DNA of 64,000 nucleotides from Fluoribacter dumoffii NY 23 (lineage in GTDB: Bacteria > Pseudomonadota > Gammaproteobacteria > Legionellales > Legionellaceae): NCBI RefSeq assembly GCF_000236165.1, contig NZ_CM001373.1:175866-239865 (forward strand), read 5' to 3'. The notes under the pieces are model-generated. The model was not told the DNA's origin. It searched no databases and saw only the letters and a list, made by a program, of their open reading frames with translations. Both the position numbers and the translations under genes were made by a program. Positions 1 to 8,276 of the stretch are shown here, piece after piece; the stretch's first letter is position 1, and the number at the start of each line of letters is the position of its first letter.

Positions 1-398
1 ATTATCAATATGGAATGCTTCGCAACACCCAGGAATTGGATTTGGAAGTTGAAGAAATTGCAGATATTGTTTTAACTGCCAACTCCGGAGCGTTATGTTC
101 TGTTCATATGGATTTTCTGCAAAAAAATGCACAACGGCATTGCCATTTTGTAGGAGAGAAAGGTTCTCTTTATTGGGATGTATTAAAAAATAATATTTTG
201 CTGTTCCAGGATAATCGGGAGGAAATTATTTTTAATGAACCCTCATGGGATAAAAACAACATGTATCTTTTGATGCTTCAGGATTTTATCGAGAGAATTG
301 AAAAGGGTGATGGGAAAAATGACTTACGCTCTGCCCAACGCACCATTGAGCTGATTGATGAAATTAAGTCCAAGGCAACTTGGGGGACAAGACAATGA
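1..398 (+). CDS. Gfo/Idh/MocA-family oxidoreductase, C-terminal part (5' truncated by window edge)
   Basis: The reading frame is already open at base 3, so the visible 130 or so residues are the C-terminal part of a longer protein whose Rossmann domain lies outside the window. The visible part resembles the C-terminal alpha/beta domain of Gfo/Idh/MocA sugar dehydrogenases: a beta-strand stretch (EEIADIVLTANSGALCSVH), a GEKGSLYWD turn and a final helix. The stop overlaps the next start as ATGA, so it is translationally coupled to the cytidylyltransferase gene. By context it probably oxidises or reduces a nucleotide-sugar precursor of the nonulosonate pathway; the substrate is inference. Confidence 0.75.
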   Translation, partial: YQYGMLRNTQELDLEVEEIADIVLTANSGALCSVHMDFLQKNAQRHCHFVGEKGSLYWDVLKNNILLFQDNREEIIFNEPSWDKNNMYLLMLQDFIERIEKGDGKNDLRSAQRTIELIDEIKSKATWGTRQ

Positions 399-1099
399 TC
401 AACCATGCTTTTATTTTTGCTCGTGGTGGTTCAAAAGGTTTACCACGAAAAAATATAAAATTACTGGCGGGAAAACCTTTGATTGAATATTCAATAGATG
501 TCGCAAGACAAACCCCTGCCATTACTCATATCTTTGTTTCAACAGATGATGCAGAAATTGCCGCGGTTGCAAACCAAGCGGGTGCTACCGTTATCCACAG
601 ACCCAAAGAACTTGCAACCGATACATGTCCTGAATGGTTAGCCTGGCGGCATGCAGTCGACTATGTAACTGCTCATTATGGAGCATTTGATCTGTTTATC
701 AGTCTTCCACCGACCAGCCCTTTAAGAGCGGTTCAAGATGTTGAAGGGGCGGTGAATTTGTTTAATACTTCCCAAGCAGATGTGTGTATTTCTGTTACTC
801 CAGCAAATCGTAATCCATTTTTTAATATGGTTAAAAAAACTCCACAAGGATATCTGGAGTTGGTGAATCACTCTGGAACCAATTATTCCCGTCGCCAGGA
901 AGTTCCCCAAATTTTTGATGTGACTACTGTAGTTTATGTGACAAGGCCTGAATTCATCAGATCTAAATCAACTTTATTTGAAGGGGAAGTAATAGGTATT
1001 GAGGTACCGAAAGTGCGTGCTATTGATATTGATGATATTTACGATTTCATGTTAGCAGAAGCAATTATTAACTCTAAAGAGACTCAAGCAAAATGCTAA
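395..1099 (+). CDS. CMP-nonulosonate synthetase (acylneuraminate cytidylyltransferase family, NeuA/LegF/PtmB-like)
   Basis: Activates a sialic-acid-like nine-carbon sugar with CTP to give the CMP-sugar used by the O-antigen transferases. The N-terminus carries the family signature ARGGSKGLPRKN, the nucleotide-binding loop of CMP-sialate synthetases, followed by GKPLIEYSI. The central STDD and SLPPTSPLR segments also fit. About 234 residues is normal for a single-domain member. I chose ATG 395 over the upstream in-frame TTG at 380 because it puts the family signature near residue 7 and gives the usual 4-base ATGA overlap with the previous gene. The linked acetamidino module suggests the substrate is a legionaminic-type acid rather than sialic acid (inference). 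Confidence 0.88.
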   Translation: MINHAFIFARGGSKGLPRKNIKLLAGKPLIEYSIDVARQTPAITHIFVSTDDAEIAAVANQAGATVIHRPKELATDTCPEWLAWRHAVDYVTAHYGAFDLFISLPPTSPLRAVQDVEGAVNLFNTSQADVCISVTPANRNPFFNMVKKTPQGYLELVNHSGTNYSRRQEVPQIFDVTTVVYVTRPEFIRSKSTLFEGEVIGIEVPKVRAIDIDDIYDFMLAEAIINSKETQAKC

Positions 1100-1854
1100 A
1101 AAATAAAAAAATTCTCATTGCTGGTGCAGGAGGACTGTTAGGTTCGCATACAGTAAATGCTTTGCTAGACCAAAACGCAACCGTGATTGCCGCAGATATT
1201 GATCCAGTTAGGATGAAAGAGCAACTACAGAATCAAGATATCGATATTAATAATGCACGACTGTCTTTAATGCAACTTGATATCACTAGTGAAGAAGAGG
1301 TAATTCATTTCTTTGAAAAAGTAGAGGGATTAGATGGGGCTGTGAATTGCACTTATCCGCGCAATAAAAATTATGGGTCTCATTTTTTTGATGTGCGCTT
1401 AAAAGATTTTAATGAAAATTTATCCTTACATTTGGGCTCAGCATTTTTATTTACTCAGCAATGTGCTGCTTATTTTATACGAAATAAGACCCCTTTTTCT
1501 TTGGTAAACCTTGCTTCAATTTACGGAGTGGTTGCTCCCCGATTTGATATTTATGCCCATACAACAATGACTATGCCGGTAGAATATGCAGCCATTAAAT
1601 CAGCAATAATTCATCTCAACAAATATGCCGTTAAATATGTTTCAGACAGTAATTTCCGTGTGAATAGTGTAAGCCCGGGAGGAATTTTTGATCATCAACC
1701 CGAACCCTTTTTAAAAGCATATAAACACCATACGTTGGGCAAGGGTATGCTCGAGCTAAATGATATATCAGGAGCGATATCCTTTTTACTTTCAGAAAAT
1801 TCAAGATATATCAATGGACAAAACCTTATTGTAGATGATGGGTTTAGCTTGTAG
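1093..1854 (+). CDS. Short-chain dehydrogenase/reductase, PtmA-like
   Basis: Classical SDR of 253 residues. It has the NAD(P)-binding Gly motif GAGGLLG near residue 10, a catalytic-type Ser in LASIYG, Tyr and Lys in the order YAAIK, and the C-terminal NGQNLIVDDG typical of the family. The TYPRNKNYG segment resembles the flagellin-modification SDR PtmA of Campylobacter, which acts in making precursors for legionaminic acid. The gene overlaps the cytidylyltransferase by 7 bases and is the last gene before a strong hairpin terminator. PtmA orthology rests on recalled motifs and context and is not proven. Confidence 0.75.
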   Translation: MLKNKKILIAGAGGLLGSHTVNALLDQNATVIAADIDPVRMKEQLQNQDIDINNARLSLMQLDITSEEEVIHFFEKVEGLDGAVNCTYPRNKNYGSHFFDVRLKDFNENLSLHLGSAFLFTQQCAAYFIRNKTPFSLVNLASIYGVVAPRFDIYAHTTMTMPVEYAAIKSAIIHLNKYAVKYVSDSNFRVNSVSPGGIFDHQPEPFLKAYKHHTLGKGMLELNDISGAISFLLSENSRYINGQNLIVDDGFSL

Positions 1855-1878
1855 GCGGGCAAGCGAGAAGGTTAGGGC

Positions 1879-1915
1879 GAACTTTGATGCACAGGGCATC
1901 AAAGTTCTGATTTTT
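1879..1915 (+). terminator. Rho-independent terminator after the nonulosonate genes
   Basis: A perfect 12-bp inverted repeat (GAACTTTGATGC and GCATCAAAGTTC) around a 5-base loop, followed shortly by TTTTT. It lies between the PtmA-like SDR and the convergent protease gene, so it ends the + strand operon and may also serve the protease transcript. Confidence 0.8.
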
Positions 1916-1921
1916 ACGATT

Positions 1922-3043
1922 CTACGTACAGTTCCCGGCTTTATGAGGACATACTATTTTCATTAAATCAGTAAAACGGCTATCAAATAGAGAACTTCCT
2001 TGCAATCGGATCATGCTATCGGTGTAGCCATAGGAGGTCACTCCAATAACTGCATTTCGATAGGAATTGTATCCGCCGACTTGCCCTACAGCCCCCGCTC
2101 CAAAGTTCTGGATCCAGGGACCCCCGCTTGAACCGCCCCCCATGTCGGAGCCATATTCCGCATTATTGGGTGCGACAATCCTGACACTTTGTGACGTTAC
2201 CTGATGCATTTTTTCACAATTATCCAAATTACAAGGGTAGCCTATCAGATGGGCATGATTTGCAACAGGGGAAGGAGTAAGCCACGCTAAAAGGCCAGTT
2301 ACGGCACCAATACGGGTTGTTACCCCATTAATGACCTTGTCAGCCATTTCAATCATGGCATAATCTGCAGAATTAGGAACGTCGCCGGCACCAACAATCC
2401 AAGCATTTGAGGCGCGTACATAACTCCATGTCCAGGCTCCAAAAGGAGCAACACCATCCCGATAAGCCGGCACAAACAGGAAGTTAGTAAAGTATCCTGC
2501 ATTTCCTCCAAAACCTGCATGCACGCAGTGTCCTGCAGTCAATACAATTCTTTGGCGAATGGTTGACGCAGAGCAAACAAAATCTCCTTCGCCGGGAATC
2601 GTGAAGAACAGTTTGCCAATCGCTTTATAGGGATATTGTAAGTCTGCTGTTAAGGGAATCAGGCGCGAACTCGTATAGTTTGCTCCTGATTTACCTCTAT
2701 CAAAAAACTCCTGCCTTTGTGGTATTTGTTTCTCCTTTAATTGAAGGAGGCTTTGCGGGATCAGGACTTCGGGAGTTGGATGAATCGTCTCATCCGGAGG
2801 CTGGCCCTCCTGATACTCAGGTTTTGTATTTAAATTATTTATTTGAATTTCTTCATGTTGATTAGGCTGGATCTGAGGGAGAGGCATTTCTTTGGCATTA
2901 TTTAAGCGCTCAGGCGTCCAGTAGTTTAAAATAGCATTGTGGGATTGGTTATTTTCTACGCCGGTATTTTCTTCAGCCGCGAACACTGGGAAAACACCCA
3001 ATGAAAGCAAAACAAAAGAACATAATTTAAGCATTTTCTTCAT
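1922..3043 (-). CDS. Exported trypsin-like (S1/V8-type) serine endopeptidase
   Basis: Secreted chymotrypsin-fold protease of about 373 residues. The catalytic triad is visible: His in TAGHC, Asp in SADYAMIEM, and Ser in GGGSSGGPW. A signal peptide (MKKMLKLCSFVLLSLG, cut near VFAAEE) is followed by a roughly 90-residue Pro/Gln-rich segment that could be a propeptide. Start ATG 3043 is preferred to the in-frame GTG at 3070 because it has an AAAGGA ribosome site just upstream and begins the signal peptide. The gene is read against the surrounding polysaccharide genes and is unrelated to them by function. In a Legionella host, type II secretion is a reasonable guess. Confidence 0.88.
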   Translation of the reverse strand: MKKMLKLCSFVLLSLGVFPVFAAEENTGVENNQSHNAILNYWTPERLNNAKEMPLPQIQPNQHEEIQINNLNTKPEYQEGQPPDETIHPTPEVLIPQSLLQLKEKQIPQRQEFFDRGKSGANYTSSRLIPLTADLQYPYKAIGKLFFTIPGEGDFVCSASTIRQRIVLTAGHCVHAGFGGNAGYFTNFLFVPAYRDGVAPFGAWTWSYVRASNAWIVGAGDVPNSADYAMIEMADKVINGVTTRIGAVTGLLAWLTPSPVANHAHLIGYPCNLDNCEKMHQVTSQSVRIVAPNNAEYGSDMGGGSSGGPWIQNFGAGAVGQVGGYNSYRNAVIGVTSYGYTDSMIRLQGSSLFDSRFTDLMKIVCPHKAGNCT

Positions 3044-3151
3044 AAAAAAATCCTTTTTTTTATAAGTCACACCATGAATTGGATTTGTGTCAGATCTTTT
3101 TCAATTAATCCTAAAAAAATGTGCCGGAATTATTTATAGCCTTAACCCTGC

Positions 3152-3157
3152 TACAAT
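3152..3157 (+). promoter_or_regulatory. Possible -10 box for the wbpG-led operon
   Basis: TACAAT lies about 75 bases before the WbpG-like start, in the 186-base divergent gap shared with the protease gene. No good -35 box is visible at 17 bases, so this is only a candidate. Confidence 0.25.
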
Positions 3158-3229
3158 GGTTTTAAATGAAAAGATAATTTGATATATTGCCTGACACTCA
3201 ATTAAATCATAAAGGAATGGGTGTTATCA

Positions 3230-4579
3230 ATGGAAAAAATCAAATCTCCAAAACCTATTGAAATTAATAATTTTATCCAGGACTCCGATAAGCTTGAGGT
3301 AAAATATGGTTTACCCAGGAATGTCGAATTCTGCAAGCTGTGTGTTATATCAAATCAACGACCTAATTCCGCTGTAGAATATGAGCATAAAAAAGAATCA
3401 AAAAAATCCACCATTAATTTTGATGAAGAAGGCATTTGTGACGCATGCAGAGTTGCTGAGCGCAAGAAAACTACAATTAATTGGGAGGATAGAGAAAAAC
3501 AATTAAAAGAATTATGCGATCGCTTTCGAAGTAAAGATGGCTCCTATGATTGTATTGTTCCTGGCTCTGGCGGTAAAGACAGCTTTTATGCAGCTCACAT
3601 CCTGAAGTACAAATATGGGATGCACCCCTTAACGGTAACCTGGGCTCCTCATATGTACACTCCATGGGGGTGGCGTAATTTCCAATCTTGGATGCATGCC
3701 GGGTTTGACAATTATTTATTCACACCCAATGGCCGCGTGCATCGCTTGTTGACGCGCCTGGCGGTGGAAAATTTATTTCATCCTTTCCAGCCTTTTATGA
3801 TTGGTCAGAAGGCATTTGCGCCCAAGATGGCATTATTGAATAAGATTAAATTAGTTTTTTATGGGGAAAATGAAGCGGAGTACGGTAACCCCATTGCTGA
3901 TAGTGAGTCCGCAAGAAGAGACTGGAGCTATTTTTCTGCTGAGGATAAAACAAAAATTTTCTTAGGCGGTACCTCCGTTGCTGATCTGAAAAATGATTTT
4001 GGTTTAACAGATAATGACCTGGAAGCTTATCTTCCTGCTAATCCTCAACAAATCAAGGAGCAGGAAATAGATGTCCATTACCTGGGATACTATCTTAAAT
4101 GGCATCCGCAGAGTTGTTATTATTATTCAGTAGAACATGGTGGTTTTGAGGCTTCGCCTGAAAGAACGCCTGGAACTTACAGCAAATACAACAGTATCGA
4201 TGACAAGATTGATGATTTTCATTACTTCACAACCATGGTCAAATTTGGTATCGGCCGGGCAACTTATGATGCTTCCCAGGAAATTCGCTCAGGTGATATA
4301 AATCGCGAAGAAGGTGTTGCATTGGTTAAACGCTTTGATACTGAGTTTCCGGAGCGTTTTGCTGAAGAGATTTTCAAATACTTAAGTATCAACCCCAATG
4401 AGTTCCCTACAGCGTCTAAAATGTTTGAACAACCTATTATCGATAAAGCTTATTTTATGGCCCTTGCCGACAGCTTCCGCTCACCTCATTTATGGAAGTA
4501 TGAGAACGGCCAATGGTTACTTCGTCATCAAGTACACAATCTTGAACAGACCGAAGCCCATTATTTGGAGATGGTTTAG
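3230..4579 (+). CDS. wbpG: N-acetyl-sugar amidotransferase (WbpG/PseA-like)
   Basis: ATP-dependent enzyme of the PP-loop family that activates a sugar acetamido group so ammonia can be added, giving an acetamidino group. It has a P-loop-like GSGGKDSF around residue 105 and two Cys pairs ahead of it (CKLC and CDAC) that probably bind metal. At about 449 residues it is somewhat longer than typical family members. ATG 3230 and GTG 3221 are both possible starts: AAAGGA at 3211 is 13 bases from the ATG and only 4 from the GTG. It is directly followed by hisF- and hisH-like genes, the arrangement known from Pseudomonas and Legionella O-antigen loci, where HisH makes the ammonia and HisF channels it. 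Confidence 0.88.
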   Translation: MEKIKSPKPIEINNFIQDSDKLEVKYGLPRNVEFCKLCVISNQRPNSAVEYEHKKESKKSTINFDEEGICDACRVAERKKTTINWEDREKQLKELCDRFRSKDGSYDCIVPGSGGKDSFYAAHILKYKYGMHPLTVTWAPHMYTPWGWRNFQSWMHAGFDNYLFTPNGRVHRLLTRLAVENLFHPFQPFMIGQKAFAPKMALLNKIKLVFYGENEAEYGNPIADSESARRDWSYFSAEDKTKIFLGGTSVADLKNDFGLTDNDLEAYLPANPQQIKEQEIDVHYLGYYLKWHPQSCYYYSVEHGGFEASPERTPGTYSKYNSIDDKIDDFHYFTTMVKFGIGRATYDASQEIRSGDINREEGVALVKRFDTEFPERFAEEIFKYLSINPNEFPTASKMFEQPIIDKAYFMALADSFRSPHLWKYENGQWLLRHQVHNLEQTEAHYLEMV

Positions 4580-5341
4580 ATGGGTAACGTTCGTTTGATA
4601 GCGCGTCTTGATATCAAAGGAGCAAACCTGATTAAGGGGGTACATCTCGAGGGATTAAGAGTCATAGGCAATCCAAATGCGTTTGCCATGCATTATTATG
4701 CTACCGGTGCAGATGAACTCTTATACATGGATGCAGTTGCCAGTTTGTATGGACGTAATAATTTATCGGAAATTGTTAAGGCGACTGCAAAAAATGTGTT
4801 TATCCCTATAACAGTAGGCGGAGGGATCCGCACCATTGAGGACGTGAAACATTTATTGCGCAGCGGGGCTGATAAAGTGGCAATTAATACTGCAGCCACT
4901 AAAAACCCCTCATTGATTACTGAGGTCTCTCGTCGCTTTGGTTCGCAATGTATGGTTTTATCTATTGAAGCAAAAAAAACAGGTCCTCAATCCTGGGAAG
5001 CCATGACTGATAACGGTCGAGAACATACCGGTATGGATGTGATTGATTGGGCCCGCAGAGGGCAGGAACTTGGTGCAGGAGAAATTTTACTTACCTCTAT
5101 TGATCAAGAGGGTACCCGCAAAGGTTTTGATATTGATCTGGTAAGGCAGGTTTCCAATGCAGTAACAATCCCTGTTATTGCAAGTGGCGGAATGGGAAAA
5201 ATCGAAGATTTGCTATCCGTAGTTACCGCAGGCCAAGCAGATGCAGTGGCTATGGCGGATGTATTGCACTACAAACGTTATGCTATTCCGGATATAAAAA
5301 AAGCAGCGTTGACTAATGATATTCATGTGAGATGCATATGA
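4580..5341 (+). CDS. hisF2: HisF-like (beta/alpha)8 subunit of the LPS acetamidino module
   Basis: A TIM-barrel protein of 253 residues related to the cyclase subunit of imidazole glycerol phosphate synthase. It retains Asp11 (RLDI), the phosphate-binding GGGIR and ASGGMG loops and normal length. The second acid required by true HisF, Asp130, is Glu here (SIEAKK, position 130 by my count). This fits a role in passing ammonia from the HisH-like partner to the WbpG-like enzyme rather than in histidine synthesis. It starts on the base after the wbpG stop codon and overlaps the hisH-like gene by ATGA. Confidence 0.88.
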   Translation: MGNVRLIARLDIKGANLIKGVHLEGLRVIGNPNAFAMHYYATGADELLYMDAVASLYGRNNLSEIVKATAKNVFIPITVGGGIRTIEDVKHLLRSGADKVAINTAATKNPSLITEVSRRFGSQCMVLSIEAKKTGPQSWEAMTDNGREHTGMDVIDWARRGQELGAGEILLTSIDQEGTRKGFDIDLVRQVSNAVTIPVIASGGMGKIEDLLSVVTAGQADAVAMADVLHYKRYAIPDIKKAALTNDIHVRCI

Positions 5342-5979
5342 CCACAGTTTCAATTATAGATTACGGTATTGGAAATTTGCTTAGTGTGGTTCGTGCTTTT
5401 GAATACTTTCAGGTCAAAGTTCGTATTGCAGAAACTCCGGAAGATATCCTTGCCGCTGAGCGACTGGTCTTGCCAGGGGTAGGTGCTTTTGCTGATGGAA
5501 TGAAAGGGTTGGCGGATTTATCTTTTATTGAACCCATAAAACGTTTTGTACAACAAGGAAAGCCATTTTTAGGAATTTGCCTGGGCATGCAGATGATGTT
5601 AAGCCACAGTAATGAGTTTGGTAATCAGACAGGCTTGGACTTGATTCAGGGTAATGTAATCCCGATCCCGCCTTGTGATCCTCAGGGTGTTCCTCACAAA
5701 ATTCCCCATATTGGATGGAATAAATTATTTGCTACGGAACAGGGTTCTGCGTGGGAGCAGACCATTTTAAAAAATATTGAAAAAGAGGCTGCGGTTTATT
5801 TCGTTCACTCCTACATGGCAGTACCCCAATGTCCCTCTAAACGTTTAGCAGACACCTTTTATAATGGACAGGCTATTAGTGCGGTAATTCATCACGAGAA
5901 TATTTATGGGTGTCAGTTTCATCCCGAAAAAAGTGGTGTAATTGGTTTAAGAATAATCGAGCAATTTATGGAATTATAA
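5338..5979 (+). CDS. hisH2: HisH-like glutamine amidotransferase (class I glutaminase) of the LPS acetamidino module
   Basis: Hydrolyses glutamine to supply ammonia. The nucleophile elbow LGICLGMQ puts the Cys at residue 81, and FHPEKS carries the triad His and Glu. PGVGAF and YFVHSY are also standard HisH features. Length (213 residues) is normal. I chose ATG 5338 over ATG 5332 because it gives the 4-base ATGA overlap with hisF and a cleaner MTTVSIIDYG start. Acts as the glutaminase for the neighbouring HisF/WbpG-like proteins. Confidence 0.9.
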   Translation: MTTVSIIDYGIGNLLSVVRAFEYFQVKVRIAETPEDILAAERLVLPGVGAFADGMKGLADLSFIEPIKRFVQQGKPFLGICLGMQMMLSHSNEFGNQTGLDLIQGNVIPIPPCDPQGVPHKIPHIGWNKLFATEQGSAWEQTILKNIEKEAAVYFVHSYMAVPQCPSKRLADTFYNGQAISAVIHHENIYGCQFHPEKSGVIGLRIIEQFMEL

Positions 5980-5996
5980 GGGGATTTTTTCCTGAC

Positions 5997-6584
5997 ATGT
6001 TAATTAAAACTTTTAAAAAGCTTCAGTTCTGGATGAAAGCCGATCGGATTGGACCTGATATTCCAATCAGTCATTGGAAGCTCTATTTTAATAGCAGCAT
6101 GTTAAAGTTTTGCAAAAAAAAGTTTAAATATTTTCATCAAACTGCTTCATTTAGACCAGGTGCTTATGCGGTAGCCTGTTCCAAAATTTCCTTAGGTGCA
6201 CATGTCACGATAAGACCTGGAACCATGCTGCATGGCGACCCACGCGATAACGGAGCAGAAATAATCATAGAAGATTATGTTTTGATTGGTTCTGGTGTGC
6301 ATATTTATGTAGATAATCATAGTTTTGAAGACGTCTCCCGCCCTATTATGGAGCAGGGATGGCGCCCCTCTAAACCGGTCAGGGTAAAAGAAGGCGCATG
6401 GATTGGAGCTAATGCCATCATTTTACCGGGGGTGACTATTGGTAAAAATGCTGTTATTGGTGCCGGTAGTGTAGTGACCCAAGACATTCCTGATTTTTCT
6501 GTAGCTGTAGGCGTTCCGGCTCGAGTTATAAAAAACACGATGATGGAGGCCCAAAATGATTTTCTTTCAAAAGTACAAGCATAG
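5997..6584 (+). CDS. Left-handed beta-helix (hexapeptide-repeat) O- or N-acetyltransferase
   Basis: About 195 residues. The C-terminal half has clear hexapeptide turns (IGSGVHIYVDNH, VKEGAWIGANAII, LPGVTIGKNAVIGAGSVV, IPDFSVAVGVPA), the acetyl-CoA-binding trimer fold of the WbbJ/Maa/NeuD type, with a likely catalytic His in DNHSF. The open frame extends upstream into hisH, but ATG 5997 follows the hisH stop (AAGGGG lies 13 bases upstream). It probably acetylates a glycan residue or precursor; the acceptor cannot be read from sequence. Confidence 0.8.
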   Translation: MLIKTFKKLQFWMKADRIGPDIPISHWKLYFNSSMLKFCKKKFKYFHQTASFRPGAYAVACSKISLGAHVTIRPGTMLHGDPRDNGAEIIIEDYVLIGSGVHIYVDNHSFEDVSRPIMEQGWRPSKPVRVKEGAWIGANAIILPGVTIGKNAVIGAGSVVTQDIPDFSVAVGVPARVIKNTMMEAQNDFLSKVQA

Positions 6585-6626
6585 AAAAATCCAGGTGAAC
6601 AGTAGAGGAATAATGGAGGTTTTTAA

Positions 6627-8276
6627 GTGAAGTTTTTAAAAGTTTTAAATGTGTTAAATCCTCTTTTATACTATTATAAATACAGTTATAGGCATCGATT
6701 TCCCTCTGATCCCTATAAGCAAATCACCAAGTTGACGCAAAATTTTCAGAAAAAAGAAGAGTTGAAAAAAAAAGTTTTGATCGTCCCTTTTCGCGTCTCG
6801 CCAGTATCTAATTTATTTGAAGGGAATTGCTCGTTAATTTTAAAGTCCAGAGGCTATCATGTTGATGCTTTGATGTGTGGGCAATCAGTGGGCTATTGTG
6901 ACCAGATTGATTTTTCTTTAAGTAAGAATTTGAGGTGTAACCTCTGCTTTTATGAGCAACAAAAATTTATAAAGGCTTATGGAGTTCAGGGCATCTTTAT
7001 TGAAAAGTATGTTTCGTCTGATGAGAAAAAAAGAATCAGGGATGAAATAGAGACCATGAACTTAAATGAGATAAATGAGCATTTCTCTTATAAAGGGGTT
7101 CCCGTATATCGTTCCCTTTCTTCTGCGGTGATGCTTTATTTTAAAAGTGCTGATTTTTCCTTGCAGGACAATACGAAAGAATTAAAAGGATTTCTGGAAA
7201 CAATTTTCCTTATCATAACAGCACTGGAAAACTATTTTAGTGAAAATAAAGTGGAGTTTGTTTTACTTTCCCATGGAGTTTATTCTACCTGGGGAACAGT
7301 ACAGGAATATTGTTTAAGCCGAGGTATTAAATTTGTTACCTGGGGAAGAGAGTACCATGGGGCAGGAGTTATAGCTGCTCATAATGCTTCTTATCTTAGC
7401 GAACCCCTTCATGAAAGTCCTAGCGAATGGATAAACAAACCCCTATCTGCAAAACAAAGAGCTGAAATCACAGAATATTTACAAGCGAAGGTAGGTATTG
7501 GAGGCAAGCGCTTTGATTATGTGAGCTATTACGCTGACAGTCAAAAATCAGTATCCAAAGAAGAAATTTACAGCCAACTGAATATTAAATCCGACAAGCC
7601 TATTGTTGCATTATTATCCAGCATCCCTTGGGATGGACAGACTTTCAGGCCGAATATATTTTTTGATGATATTAATGCCTGGGTCTATGAAACTATCGAC
7701 TGGTTTGCAAAAAGAAACGATTGTATTTTGATTATAAGAGCCCACCCTGCGGAAAAACATGCAGATGGCGGCAATGGCGGTGGATTATTTGAAGTACTGG
7801 AAAAGAGATATGGCAGTGTTTTACCCGAAAATATAATTTTTGTACCTCCAGAAAGCAAAATCAGAAGTATTTCTATAGCTTCAATCTCTTGTGCAGCCCT
7901 GCTGTATGGGTCAACGATTGGTTATGAAACTACTTTTTTAAAAATCCCGACGATTTTAGCGTCTGAATTTTTTTATACAAATAAGGGAATAACCTTTGAT
8001 CCTAAAACAAAAGAAGACTATTTTGCTCTAATCACTGCTGCGATTGAGGGCAATCTACAAGTAGATGCAGAACGATTTGAGCGTCTCTTGCAATACGCCT
8101 ATCATTATCAATTCAGAAGAATAATGCCTGAGACCCTGATGGATTTGAATGGTTTAAATTTTATAAAGTATAAGTACACTGAGTTAAAGGACTTTGTAAA
8201 TGATGAGGTGATTAATAAATTCATCGATAAGTGCATTACAGGGGAAAAATTTTATTTCGACGATTGTTATGACTAA
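6627..8276 (+). CDS. KpsS-like capsule/LPS polysaccharide synthesis protein, candidate glycosyltransferase
   Basis: A 549-residue protein, soluble apart from a weak hydrophobic N-terminus. The C-terminal half resembles the GT-B-like capsule synthesis fold: IIRAHPAE, a Pro-rich loop FVPPESKIRSI, and LLYGSTIGYETTFLKIPTI, like the donor-binding segment of KpsS/KpsC and CDP-glycerol transferases. It starts at GTG 6627, seven bases after a strong GGAGG. Its end overlaps the flippase gene by 8 bases. A Kdo- or nonulosonate-type transferase role is plausible by family and context but not shown. Confidence 0.6.
   Translation: MKFLKVLNVLNPLLYYYKYSYRHRFPSDPYKQITKLTQNFQKKEELKKKVLIVPFRVSPVSNLFEGNCSLILKSRGYHVDALMCGQSVGYCDQIDFSLSKNLRCNLCFYEQQKFIKAYGVQGIFIEKYVSSDEKKRIRDEIETMNLNEINEHFSYKGVPVYRSLSSAVMLYFKSADFSLQDNTKELKGFLETIFLIITALENYFSENKVEFVLLSHGVYSTWGTVQEYCLSRGIKFVTWGREYHGAGVIAAHNASYLSEPLHESPSEWINKPLSAKQRAEITEYLQAKVGIGGKRFDYVSYYADSQKSVSKEEIYSQLNIKSDKPIVALLSSIPWDGQTFRPNIFFDDINAWVYETIDWFAKRNDCILIIRAHPAEKHADGGNGGGLFEVLEKRYGSVLPENIIFVPPESKIRSISIASISCAALLYGSTIGYETTFLKIPTILASEFFYTNKGITFDPKTKEDYFALITAAIEGNLQVDAERFERLLQYAYHYQFRRIMPETLMDLNGLNFIKYKYTELKDFVNDEVINKFIDKCITGEKFYFDDCYD

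Noticed and set aside
4580..5979. hisF and hisH as part of a histidine operon
   Set aside because: No other his genes adjoin, a WbpG-like enzyme precedes them, and HisF Asp130 is replaced by Glu; an LPS role fits better.
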